Below are positions 23,426 to 30,840 of a stretch of DNA of 64,000 nucleotides, one piece after another. Both the position numbers and the translations under genes were made by a program. Numbering within the stretch: position 1 is the stretch's first letter; every line of letters begins with the position of its first letter. This stretch comes from Glycomyces harbinensis (lineage in GTDB: Bacteria > Actinomycetota > Actinomycetes > Mycobacteriales > Micromonosporaceae): positions 280,023 to 344,022 of the forward strand of contig NZ_FNAD01000005.1 in the NCBI RefSeq assembly GCF_900101745.1, read 5' to 3'. The notes under the pieces were generated by a model that saw nothing but the letters and a program-made list of their open reading frames with translations, was not told the DNA's origin and searched no databases.

Positions 23426-24168
23426 GCACGGACGAGCACACCATGATCGGCGCCTGGGCCCTCGACGCGGTCGACGCCGACGAGCGCGCCCGGGTCGAAC
23501 GCCACCTCGCCGCGTGCGCCTCCTGCGCCCAGGAGGCCGCCGAACTGCGCGAGACCGTCGCGCGCCTCGCCGACGTCACGATCACCGAACCGCCGCCGCG
23601 CCTGCGCGACAGCGTCCTGGCCGAGGTGCGCCGCACCCGCCAGGAGGCCCCGGTCGCGCACGAACCGGAACCGCGCCGCCGCGGCCGCGCCCACCGGTCC
23701 CGCGCCCGGCACCAGTCGCGCCTGCGCCTGGCCCTGGGGGCGGCCGCGCTCGCGGTGGTCGCCGCGTTCGCGGGGATCTTCGGGACCTGGGCGGTCATGC
23801 AGCAGCCGGGCGGGGAGAGCCGGGGCGACCAGATCGCGGCCGTGCTCGAAGCGGCCGACGCCGAGGTCTCCTATCAGGAGCCCGACGGCGGGGGCCGGGT
23901 CACCGTGATCGCCTCGGAGGCGCTCGACCAGGCCGTCGTGGTCGTCTCCGACCTGGCCGCGCCCGGCGACGACCGCTCCTACCAGGTGTGGAAGGTCAAT
24001 GAGGCCGGGCAGGTGTCGGCCGGGGTCATGGACGCCGGCGACGCCTCCGCGACCATGCTCGTCGAAGGACTCGGCGACACCCGGGTCGTGGGCGTCACCA
24101 ACGAACCGGCGGGCGGCTCGGACGAGCCGACCCTGCCCATGGTCGCCGACGTGGCGCTCGACGCGTAG
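23422..24168 (+). CDS. rskA: Anti-sigma-K factor RskA
   Basis: The 248-aa membrane protein has an N-terminal zinc-binding anti-sigma domain with VERHLAACASCAQEAAELRE (H-x3-C-x2-C), a basic linker (residues 75-97) and one transmembrane helix (LALGAAALAVVAAFAGIFGT, about 100-122). An extracellular RskA domain contains VVSDLAAPGDDRSYQVWKVN. It holds SigK at the membrane until a signal causes intramembrane proteolysis. The start overlaps the sigK stop (GATGA). A T-tailed terminator follows at 24177, separating this unit from the downstream SigK-driven genes. Confidence 0.9.
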   Translation: MSTDEHTMIGAWALDAVDADERARVERHLAACASCAQEAAELRETVARLADVTITEPPPRLRDSVLAEVRRTRQEAPVAHEPEPRRRGRAHRSRARHQSRLRLALGAAALAVVAAFAGIFGTWAVMQQPGGESRGDQIAAVLEAADAEVSYQEPDGGGRVTVIASEALDQAVVVVSDLAAPGDDRSYQVWKVNEAGQVSAGVMDAGDASATMLVEGLGDTRVVGVTNEPAGGSDEPTLPMVADVALDA

Positions 24169-24176
24169 GCCCCAGG

Positions 24177-24220
24177 AAGCGGCGCGGACCGGGATGAACG
24201 TCCAGGTCCGCGCCGCTTTT
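24177..24220 (+). terminator. Rho-independent terminator after rskA
   Basis: A 14-bp perfect stem (24177-24190 with 24205-24218), 14-base loop and TTTT tail lie nine bases after the rskA stop. It makes the next gene dependent on its own promoter at 24265. Confidence 0.85.
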
Positions 24221-24264
24221 CATGCCGTCCACGGAATTCCTCCTGATTTATTTCGCGATCGGAC

Positions 24265-24291
24265 CCATCCGGGAGCCGACCGGCACCGAAT
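24265..24291 (+). promoter_or_regulatory. SigK-type promoter of the oxidoreductase, near-leaderless
   Basis: CCATCC (24265-24270), exactly 16 bases, then CGAAT (24287-24291). The ATG of the next gene begins seven bases after the -10 element, so transcription should start at or next to the A of the start codon and give a leaderless message. This explains the absence of a ribosome binding site there. Confidence 0.75.
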
Positions 24292-24298
24292 CCCCGGC

Positions 24299-25795
24299 AT
24301 GAACGGCAAACCGATCGCAGCCCTCGCCGGCATCGCCTGCGCCGGGTCCGCCCTCGCGGCGGCCCAGCTGGTGGCCGCGGCGGTGGCCCCCGGCAGCGCC
24401 CCCGTCGCGGCCGTCGGGGCCGCGGTCGTGGACGCCGTCCCCGAGCCGGTCAAGGAGTTCGCCATCCGGACCTTCGGGGCGAACGACAAACTCGTCCTCC
24501 TCCTCACCATCGGCGCCGTGCTCCTGGTCGCCGCCGCCGTCGTCGGCATCCTCGCGGTCCGCCGGATCGCGGTCGGCCACACCGCCCTCGCCCTGCTGGG
24601 CGCGGCCGGGGCCGCCGCCGCACTGACCCGCCCGGCCGCGAACGCGGCCTGGGCCCTGCCCTCGATCGCCGGCGCCGCCTGCGGCGCGCTCGTGCTGTGG
24701 CTGCTGTACCGACGGACGGCCGCCACCGAGCCGCCCGTGCCCGGCAGGGCCGTCGACCGCCGGGGCGTCCTCATCGCCCTGGCCGGGGCAGGCGTGGCGG
24801 GGGCCGCCGGATGGCGCCTGGGCGGCACGGGGGAAGTCGACGCCGCCCGCGACGCCGTCCGGCTCCCCGCCGCGGTCGACGTCGGCCCGGCCGGCGAAGG
24901 CCTCGACATCGAGGGCCTCACCCCGTACGTGACGCCGAACGCCGACTTCTACCGCGTCGACACCGCGCTGGTGATCCCGCGCGTGCTCCCCGACGACTAC
25001 CGGCTGAAGATCACCGGCCGCGTCAAGCATCCGATCGAGCTCAGCTACCGGGACCTCCTCGAACGCGACCTGGTCGAGCGCGAGATCACGATCTCCTGCG
25101 TCTCCAACGAGGTCGGCGGCACCCTCGCCGGCAACGCCCGCTGGCTCGGCCTGCCCCTCGCCGACCTGCTCGCCGAGGCCGAACCCGAACCGGGCGCCGA
25201 CCAGGTCGTCTCGCGCTCCGAGGACGGCTGGACCGCCGGGACCCCGACCGCCGTCTGCACGGACGGGCGCGACGCCCTCGTCGCGGTCGGCATGAACGGC
25301 GAGCCGCTGCCGCTCGAGCACGGCTTCCCGGTGCGCATGGTCGTCCCCGGCCTGTACGGCTACGTCTCGGCCACCAAGTGGCTGGTCGAGATCGAGCTGT
25401 CCTCCTTCGCCGACTTCGACCCGTACTGGGTCCGCCGCGACTGGGCCGCCGAGGCCCCGATCAAGACGTTCTCGCGCATCGACACGCCCAAGCCGCTCAA
25501 GACCGTCGCCGGCGGAGCGACCACCGTGGCCGGCGTCGCCTGGGCGCAGCACCGCGGCGTCGAGCTCGTCGAGGTCCGCGTCGACGAAGGCGAATGGAAC
25601 GAGGCCGACCTCGCGCCCGTGATCGGCACCGACACGTGGCGGCAGTGGTCGTGGACCTGGGAGGCCGACCCCGGCCGCCACAAGCTCGAGGTCCGCGCCA
25701 CCGACGCCGAGGGCGACACCCAGACCCGGGAGCGGCGCACGCCGTTCCCCGACGGCGCCACCGGATGGCACTCGGTCGTCGTCACCGCCGAATAG
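24299..25795 (+). CDS. Membrane molybdopterin-dependent oxidoreductase (sulfite oxidase fold)
   Basis: The 498-aa protein has four N-terminal hydrophobic segments (about residues 6-30, 62-85, 93-115 and 118-138) plus a further one near 158. The rest is a sulfite-oxidase-type molybdopterin domain (about 205-400). The Mo-ligating Cys is in EREITISCVSNEVGGTL, and a C-terminal Mo-co dimerisation Ig-like domain contains VAWAQHRGVELVEVRVDEGE. The substrate is unknown; relatives reduce oxidised methionine or oxidise sulfite. It has its own SigK promoter and is followed after 56 bases by a fasciclin lipoprotein, as in other SigK loci. A role in envelope redox repair is inferred. Confidence 0.88.
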   Translation: MNGKPIAALAGIACAGSALAAAQLVAAAVAPGSAPVAAVGAAVVDAVPEPVKEFAIRTFGANDKLVLLLTIGAVLLVAAAVVGILAVRRIAVGHTALALLGAAGAAAALTRPAANAAWALPSIAGAACGALVLWLLYRRTAATEPPVPGRAVDRRGVLIALAGAGVAGAAGWRLGGTGEVDAARDAVRLPAAVDVGPAGEGLDIEGLTPYVTPNADFYRVDTALVIPRVLPDDYRLKITGRVKHPIELSYRDLLERDLVEREITISCVSNEVGGTLAGNARWLGLPLADLLAEAEPEPGADQVVSRSEDGWTAGTPTAVCTDGRDALVAVGMNGEPLPLEHGFPVRMVVPGLYGYVSATKWLVEIELSSFADFDPYWVRRDWAAEAPIKTFSRIDTPKPLKTVAGGATTVAGVAWAQHRGVELVEVRVDEGEWNEADLAPVIGTDTWRQWSWTWEADPGRHKLEVRATDAEGDTQTRERRTPFPDGATGWHSVVVTAE

Positions 25796-25851
25796 ACCGC
25801 AAGTGAAACCCGGGGTTCGCGCCCCGGAACCGATGAAGAGAGGCAAGACCA

Positions 25852-26481
25852 ATGAGCAATCGACTTCTGACCCGCACCGGAGCGCTCCTCGCCGCCGCCG
25901 GATTCGCACTCGCCATGACCGCGTGCTCCGACGACGGGGACGCCTCGTCCGAGGACACGGCCGCCACCGAAGAGGCCGCACCCGAGGAGACCACCGAAGA
26001 GGAGATGGCCTCGGGCGAGTTCGGCGACGCCTGCTCGGCCGTCCCGGCCGACGGCGAGGGCAGCTTCGCCGGCATGGCCGACGACCCGGTCGCGACCGCC
26101 GCCAGCAACAACCCGGTGCTGTCCACACTGGTCACCGCCGTGACGGAGGCCGACCTGGTGGACACGCTGAACTCGGCCGAGAACATCACCGTGTTCGCGC
26201 CCACGAACGACGCGTTCGCCGCGATTCCCGAGGCCGACCTGCAGGCCGTCCTGGCCGACCAGGACATGCTCACGAGCATCCTCACCTACCACGTGGTGGG
26301 CGAGCAGATCGCGCCCGAGGACCTGGGCGGCACCTTCACCACGCTCCAGGGCGACACGCTCGAGGTCGCCGGCTCCGGCGAGGAGTGGACCGTCAACGGC
26401 TCCGCGAACGTAGTCTGCGGGAACGTCCAGACGGCCAACGCGACCGTCTACATCATCGACTCGGTGCTCATGCCCGCCTAA
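25852..26481 (+). CDS. Fasciclin-domain lipoprotein (MPT83/MPT70-like)
   Basis: The 209-aa lipoprotein has the lipobox FALAMTACS with Cys23 as the lipidated residue, then an acidic Glu/Thr-rich linker to about residue 55, then a single FAS1 domain (about 85-208) with LDTLNSAENITVFAPTND-like and SILTYHVVGEQIAP motifs (observed as LVDTLNSAENITVFAPTNDA). The mycobacterial homologues MPT70 and MPT83 are SigK targets, which fits this position. RBS AGAGAGG precedes ATG 25852. It probably shares the SigK transcript starting at 24299. FAS1 proteins mediate adhesion or interactions at the cell surface. Confidence 0.88.
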   Translation: MSNRLLTRTGALLAAAGFALAMTACSDDGDASSEDTAATEEAAPEETTEEEMASGEFGDACSAVPADGEGSFAGMADDPVATAASNNPVLSTLVTAVTEADLVDTLNSAENITVFAPTNDAFAAIPEADLQAVLADQDMLTSILTYHVVGEQIAPEDLGGTFTTLQGDTLEVAGSGEEWTVNGSANVVCGNVQTANATVYIIDSVLMPA

Positions 26482-26555
26482 GGCCTGCGCGCCGTCCGGC
26501 CGGGACCGTCCGCGACGCGGGCGGCCCCGGCCGCAGCCCTGCGAGGAGACCACCG

Positions 26556-27743
26556 GTGCGAACCGCCGTCATGCTGTTCACGCGCGACCTGCGCGTCCAC
26601 GACAATCCGGCGCTCGCCGCCGCCTGCGCGGCCGACCTGGTCGTACCGCTCTACGTGGACGACCCGGGACGCGCGACGTCCCCGGCGCGGCGGCGCTTCC
26701 TGGCCGAGTCCCTCGCCGACCTGCGCGGTGCGCTGCGCGGCCTCGGCGCCGACCTGCTGGTGCGCCGCGGCGACACCGTCGCCGAGGTGATGCGGGTGTG
26801 CGAGGCCCACGGCGCCGCCGGCGTGAGCTGCGCCGACGACTTCGGCCGCTTCGAGTCCGGTCTGCGCGAGCGCCTTCGACAGGCCTGCGACGCGGCCGGC
26901 GTCCTGCTGCTGCGCACCGCCGGCGTCACGGCCGTCCCGCCCGGCGCCGTGCTCCCCAGCGGCGGCGGCGACCACTACAAGGTCTTCACCCCGTACTGGC
27001 GCGCCTGGTCGCGGACCCGGCGGCGCCCGGTCGAACCCGCCCCCGAGCGCATTCCGACGCCCGACGGCGTGAACGGCGACGACCCCTTCGCGGTCCTCGA
27101 CGTCCCGCCCGAGGCGAACGCGCGCTTCCCCGGAGGGGAGGGCGCCGCGGCGGACCGGCTCGACGCGTGGGCGCCCCGCGCCGAGGACTACACCGAGCGC
27201 AGCGACGACCTCGCCGCCGACGCCACCTCCCGGCTGAGCCCGTACCTGGCCTTCGGGTGCCTCTCGCCGCGCGCGCTCGCCGCCGACGGGCGCCTGCCCG
27301 ACGCGTTCGTGCGGCAGCTGTGCTGGCGCGACTTCCACTACCAGGTCCTGGCCGCGTTCCCCGGCCTCGCCGACACCGCCTACCGCGGCGACGAGGACTG
27401 GGCCGAGGACCCCGGGGCCCTCGACGCCTGGCGCCGCGGCGAGACCGGGATCGACATCGTGGACGCGGGGATGCGCCAGCTCCTGGCCGAGGGCTGGATG
27501 CCCGGGCGGGCCCGGCTCATCTGCGCCGCCCACCTCACCAAGACCCTCGGCCTCGACTGGCGCCGCGGCGAGGCCTGGTTCGCCGAGCACCTCGTGGACT
27601 ACGACGAGGCGAACAACGCCGGGAACTGGCAGTGGACGGCCGGGACCGGCAACGACACCAAGCCGTACCGGCGCTTCAGCCACGAGCGCCAGGCCGCCCG
27701 GTTCGACCCCGACGGGGCCTACCGGCGGCGCTGGCTCTCGTGA
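26556..27743 (+). CDS. phr: Deoxyribodipyrimidine photolyase (class I)
   Basis: The 395-aa photolyase repairs UV-induced cyclobutane dimers using FADH-. The N-terminal Rossmann domain starts MLFTRDLRVHDNPALAAACA; the C-terminal FAD domain has TSRLSPYLAFGCLSPRAL, the W-RDFHYQ helix and the signature NNAGNWQWTAGTGNDTKPYR. It is rather short for the class (usually 430-470), with shorter linkers. GTG 26556 has GAGGAG eight bases upstream. It may share regulation with the upstream SigK genes, but no promoter was seen. Its 3' end overlaps the convergent marR gene by 25 bases. Confidence 0.9.
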   Translation: MRTAVMLFTRDLRVHDNPALAAACAADLVVPLYVDDPGRATSPARRRFLAESLADLRGALRGLGADLLVRRGDTVAEVMRVCEAHGAAGVSCADDFGRFESGLRERLRQACDAAGVLLLRTAGVTAVPPGAVLPSGGGDHYKVFTPYWRAWSRTRRRPVEPAPERIPTPDGVNGDDPFAVLDVPPEANARFPGGEGAAADRLDAWAPRAEDYTERSDDLAADATSRLSPYLAFGCLSPRALAADGRLPDAFVRQLCWRDFHYQVLAAFPGLADTAYRGDEDWAEDPGALDAWRRGETGIDIVDAGMRQLLAEGWMPGRARLICAAHLTKTLGLDWRRGEAWFAEHLVDYDEANNAGNWQWTAGTGNDTKPYRRFSHERQAARFDPDGAYRRRWLS

Positions 27744-28225
27744 GGCGGCGCCCACTCGGCGCTGACGGCCTTCATCGCCTCGGTGCTGACGTCCAGGAAC
27801 CGGGCGACGACCTCCCGCTCGGCGGGGCCGAAGCCCGCCCAGGAGTCGGCGAAGGCCTCGGCGAGCGGCACGAACATCTTGCGCCCTTCCTCAAGGCCCG
27901 CTTCGGGAACGTGGAGGGCGACGCGGCGCCGGTCGCCCGAGGGGCGCTCGCGCTCGACGTGCCCGACCGCTTCGAGGCGGTCGATGAGCGCGGTCGTCGC
28001 CGACGGGCTCAGCCCCAGCTCCCTCGCGAGGGCGGACGGCGACATGGGCTCGCCGCGGCGGGCCGCGGCGAGGATGAGCGCGAGCGCGTTGACGTCGGTG
28101 CGGTGGAGCCCGTGGCGGGAGCCGAAGCGCTCGGCGTACCGGTCCGACTCGACCGTCAGCGTCTGGAGCAGCCTCGTAAGGTCGAGGTCAGAGGGCGCGT
28201 TCTCGCCTTGCGTGTCGCGGGTCAT
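27719..28225 (-). CDS. MarR-family transcriptional regulator
   Basis: The 168-aa protein has the MarR winged helix: DVNALALILAAARRGEPMSP, ALARELGLSPSATTALIDRL (recognition helix) and ERERPSGDRRRVALHVPEAG (wing). Dimerisation helices flank these. It is divergent from the MMPL transporter with a 104-base gap containing palindromes, so it most likely represses that transporter and itself, with release on binding a small ligand. Its C-terminus is antisense to the end of the photolyase gene. ATG 28225 is the start. Confidence 0.9.
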   Translation of the reverse strand: MTRDTQGENAPSDLDLTRLLQTLTVESDRYAERFGSRHGLHRTDVNALALILAAARRGEPMSPSALARELGLSPSATTALIDRLEAVGHVERERPSGDRRRVALHVPEAGLEEGRKMFVPLAEAFADSWAGFGPAEREVVARFLDVSTEAMKAVSAEWAPPHESQRRR

Positions 28226-28270
28226 GCACGCCGTCCAATCCGTGTCCAGTGTCGTTCAGTAGTTTACTAT

Positions 28271-28283
28271 TTCGATCATCGAA
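28271..28283. promoter_or_regulatory. Candidate MarR operator
   Basis: TTCGATCATCGAA is a perfect palindrome in the AT-richer gap between marR and the MMPL gene. Flanking CTAT-like arms extend the symmetry on both sides. The position between divergent genes suits control of both. Confidence 0.5.
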
Positions 28284-28329
28284 CTATCCGCCGATGGAAG
28301 CATCGGTCGCAGTGACGCGAGGAGACCCC

Positions 28330-30417
28330 ATGGCCCCCGAACGACCGCCCCGCCCCGTCACACGGCTGCGTCGGCTCATCCCGGCGCTGCTGGCGCTCGC
28401 ATGGCTCGCCTTGGGCGCCTTCGCGGGACCGTACGCCGGGAAGCTCAGCGAGGTCGCCTCCAACGACGGTTCGGCGTTCCTGCCGTCCTCGGCCGAGTCC
28501 ACCGAGGTGAACGAGCTGCGGGCCGCCTTCGACGAGACCGACGCGGTCCCGGCGATCATCGTCGCCGAGCGCGACGGCGGCCTCGACGCCGCCGACCTCG
28601 ACTACCTCGAATCGGCGAGCGCGGCCCTGGCCGCGCTGCCGTTCAACGCCGGCCCGCCGATCCCGCCGCAGCTCTCCGACGGGGCCGACCCCGAGGCCGC
28701 GCAAATGATCGTCCTCATCGGCGCCGGCGCGGAGGCCTCGGACGCGGTCGAGGAGATCCGCTCCGTCCTGGAGGACGGGCGACCCGACGGGCTCGACGTG
28801 CTCGTCACCGGACAGGCCGCGTTCGGCGCCGACCTCGGGGCGGCCTTCGGCGGCGTCGACGGCCTGCTGCTGCTCGTGGCCGCCGCGGTCGTCGCGGTGA
28901 TCCTCGCGCTCGTCTACCGCTCCCCGCTGCTGCCGGTCCTGGTGCTGCTGTCGTGCGGTTTCGCCCTTGCCGCCGCCAGCGCGGCCGTGTACGTCCTGGC
29001 CGACGCGGGCGTGATCGACCTCAACGGTCAGAGCCAGGGCATCCTGTCCATCCTCGTGTTCGGCGCCGCCACGGACTACGCGCTGCTGCTGGTGGCGCGG
29101 TTCCGGGAGGAGCTCGGGGCCGGCGCGGACCGCTTCGGCGCGGTCCGCAGGGCCCTGCGCGCGACGATCGAGCCGATCGCGGCCTCGGCCGGGACCGTGG
29201 TCCTCGGCGTCCTGTGCCTGCTGTTCAGCCAGTTGGAGTCGAACCGGGGCCTGGGCCCGGTCGCGGCGATCGGCATCGGGGCGTCGTTCCTGGCCGCCAC
29301 GACGTTCCTGCCCGCGGTGCTGGCGCTGTTCGGGCGGGCCGCGTTCTGGCCGCGGCGCACCGGCGCCGAACGCGCGGGCTCGCGCCTGTGGTCGGGCGTG
29401 GCCGCGCTCGTCCGCCGCCGGCCGCGGGCCGTGTGGCTGACCACGGCCGCGGGCCTGGTGATCGCGGCGGCGTTCATGACGCAGCTGAAGGCCGACGGCA
29501 CGACGCAGACGGAGGTGTTCCTCACCGACGTGGACTCCGTTGCGGGACAAGAGGTCCTGGCCGAGCACTTCGACGCCGGGTCGGGCGCCCCCGCGGTGAT
29601 CGTCGCCGACGCCGGATCGCTCGACGCGGTGCTCGCGGCGGCCGAGGTCGACGGGGTCGCGGAAGCGTCGGCGAAGACCGACGCCTCGGGGCGGGTCGTG
29701 GAGGCGGACGGCCTGGTCGAGGTCGAAGCGGTCCTGGAGGACGCCCCCGACAGCGACGCCGCGATGGCCACGGTGGAGCGCCTGCGCGAGGCCGTGCACG
29801 CCGTCGACGGCGCGAACGCCCTGGTGGGCGGGCCGACCGCGATTCAGCTCGACACGCTCACGGTCTCCGAGCGCGACCGGACGGTCATCATCCCGATCGT
29901 GCTCGCCGTGATCCTCCTCGTGCTCATGCTGCTGCTGCGGTCGATCCTGGCGCCGCTGCTGCTGACCGCGACGGTGGTGCTGTCGTTCGGGGCGACCATG
30001 GGCGTCTCGGCCCTGGTGTTCAACCACCTCTTCGGATTCCCCGGTGCCGACCCCACAGTGGTCCTGTTCGGCTTCGTCTTCCTGGTGGCCTTGGGGATCG
30101 ACTACAACATCTTCCTGATGACGCGGGTCCGCGAGGAGTCGGCGCGCCTGGGCACCCGGGCGGGGACGCTGCGGGGGCTGGTCGCCACGGGCGGGGTCAT
30201 CACCTCGGCCGGAGTGGTCCTGGCGGCCACGTTCTCGGCGCTCGCGGTGCTGCCGATCCTGTTTTTGGCGCAGATCGCGTTCGTGGTGGCCTTCGGGGTG
30301 CTGCTCGACACGGTCATCGTCCGGTCCCTGCTGGTCCCGGCGCTCACGTTCGACATCGGGAAGGCCGTCTGGTGGCCCTCGCGCCTGTCGAGGGTAAGGC
30401 CCCTCAGCCGCGAGTAA
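28330..30417 (+). CDS. MMPL/RND-type transporter
   Basis: The 695-aa inner-membrane protein has two repeats of an MMPL domain. TM1 lies near residues 17-35, and a soluble loop holds NDGSAFLPSSAESTEV. A block of five or six TMs (about 180-345) with FGAATDYALLLVARFREEL follows, then TM7 (375-393), a second loop and five TMs (520-680) with VALGIDYNIFLMTRVREES. The two (A/G)xDYxxFLxxRxREE motifs carry the proton-relay Asp-Tyr pairs. Members export lipids, siderophores or drugs. ATG 28330 has GAGGAGA upstream. Control by the divergent MarR suggests ligand-induced efflux. Confidence 0.9.
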   Translation: MAPERPPRPVTRLRRLIPALLALAWLALGAFAGPYAGKLSEVASNDGSAFLPSSAESTEVNELRAAFDETDAVPAIIVAERDGGLDAADLDYLESASAALAALPFNAGPPIPPQLSDGADPEAAQMIVLIGAGAEASDAVEEIRSVLEDGRPDGLDVLVTGQAAFGADLGAAFGGVDGLLLLVAAAVVAVILALVYRSPLLPVLVLLSCGFALAAASAAVYVLADAGVIDLNGQSQGILSILVFGAATDYALLLVARFREELGAGADRFGAVRRALRATIEPIAASAGTVVLGVLCLLFSQLESNRGLGPVAAIGIGASFLAATTFLPAVLALFGRAAFWPRRTGAERAGSRLWSGVAALVRRRPRAVWLTTAAGLVIAAAFMTQLKADGTTQTEVFLTDVDSVAGQEVLAEHFDAGSGAPAVIVADAGSLDAVLAAAEVDGVAEASAKTDASGRVVEADGLVEVEAVLEDAPDSDAAMATVERLREAVHAVDGANALVGGPTAIQLDTLTVSERDRTVIIPIVLAVILLVLMLLLRSILAPLLLTATVVLSFGATMGVSALVFNHLFGFPGADPTVVLFGFVFLVALGIDYNIFLMTRVREESARLGTRAGTLRGLVATGGVITSAGVVLAATFSALAVLPILFLAQIAFVVAFGVLLDTVIVRSLLVPALTFDIGKAVWWPSRLSRVRPLSRE

Positions 30418-30556
30418 GGGGTTTTCGGGGTAAGGGGCCGAGAACTAAGGCGTGTAAGGGCAGTCTCGACGCGGAATGCTGATGCCCCGTGCCGGGCCTC
30501 AGCCGGAGCATTGGTATCAGGCCGGAACCGCTCCGGTCAGATACCGAAGGAACGCG

Positions 30557-30814
30557 ATGAACGACTTCGACTTCCACTACATGCACTACACCCGCTCCGA
30601 GGAGCTCATCAAGGACGCCGAGAACGAGCGGCTCGCCCGCAGCCTCATCAAGGCCGCGAAGGAGACCCGCCGGGCCGGCACCCGTGTCCGGCACGACGGC
30701 ACCTCCAACGGCAGCGTCGCCCAGCGCGTCGCCCGTGCGCTCGGCCGCAAGGACCGCCCCGAGGCGGGTCCGGCCGGGTCCAGCCCGCGAAATGAACACG
30801 CCGCTGCGTCATAG
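30557..30814 (+). CDS. Small hypothetical protein
   Basis: An 85-aa basic protein starts MNDFDFHYMHYTRSEELIKD and continues AENERLARSLIKAAKETRRA, an amphipathic helix, then a Gly/Pro/Arg tail without obvious structure. Similar small proteins with a YMxYxRSEELIxDAE-like opening are found in other actinomycetes, but I know no function. RBS GAAGGAA precedes ATG 30557. It ends ten bases before the LuxR-type regulator, so the two may be cotranscribed. Confidence 0.7.
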   Translation: MNDFDFHYMHYTRSEELIKDAENERLARSLIKAAKETRRAGTRVRHDGTSNGSVAQRVARALGRKDRPEAGPAGSSPRNEHAAAS

Positions 30815-30815
30815 G

Positions 30816-30840
30816 GGCATGTCATGATTGCTGACATGCC
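30816..30840. promoter_or_regulatory. Inverted repeat over the start of the LuxR-type regulator
   Basis: GGCATGTCA (30816-30824) and TGACATGCC (30832-30840) are perfect 9-bp arms around seven bases. ATG 30824 begins on the last base of the left arm and a second in-frame ATG (30836) lies in the right arm. It may be an operator for autoregulation or an mRNA hairpin that limits translation. Confidence 0.55.
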
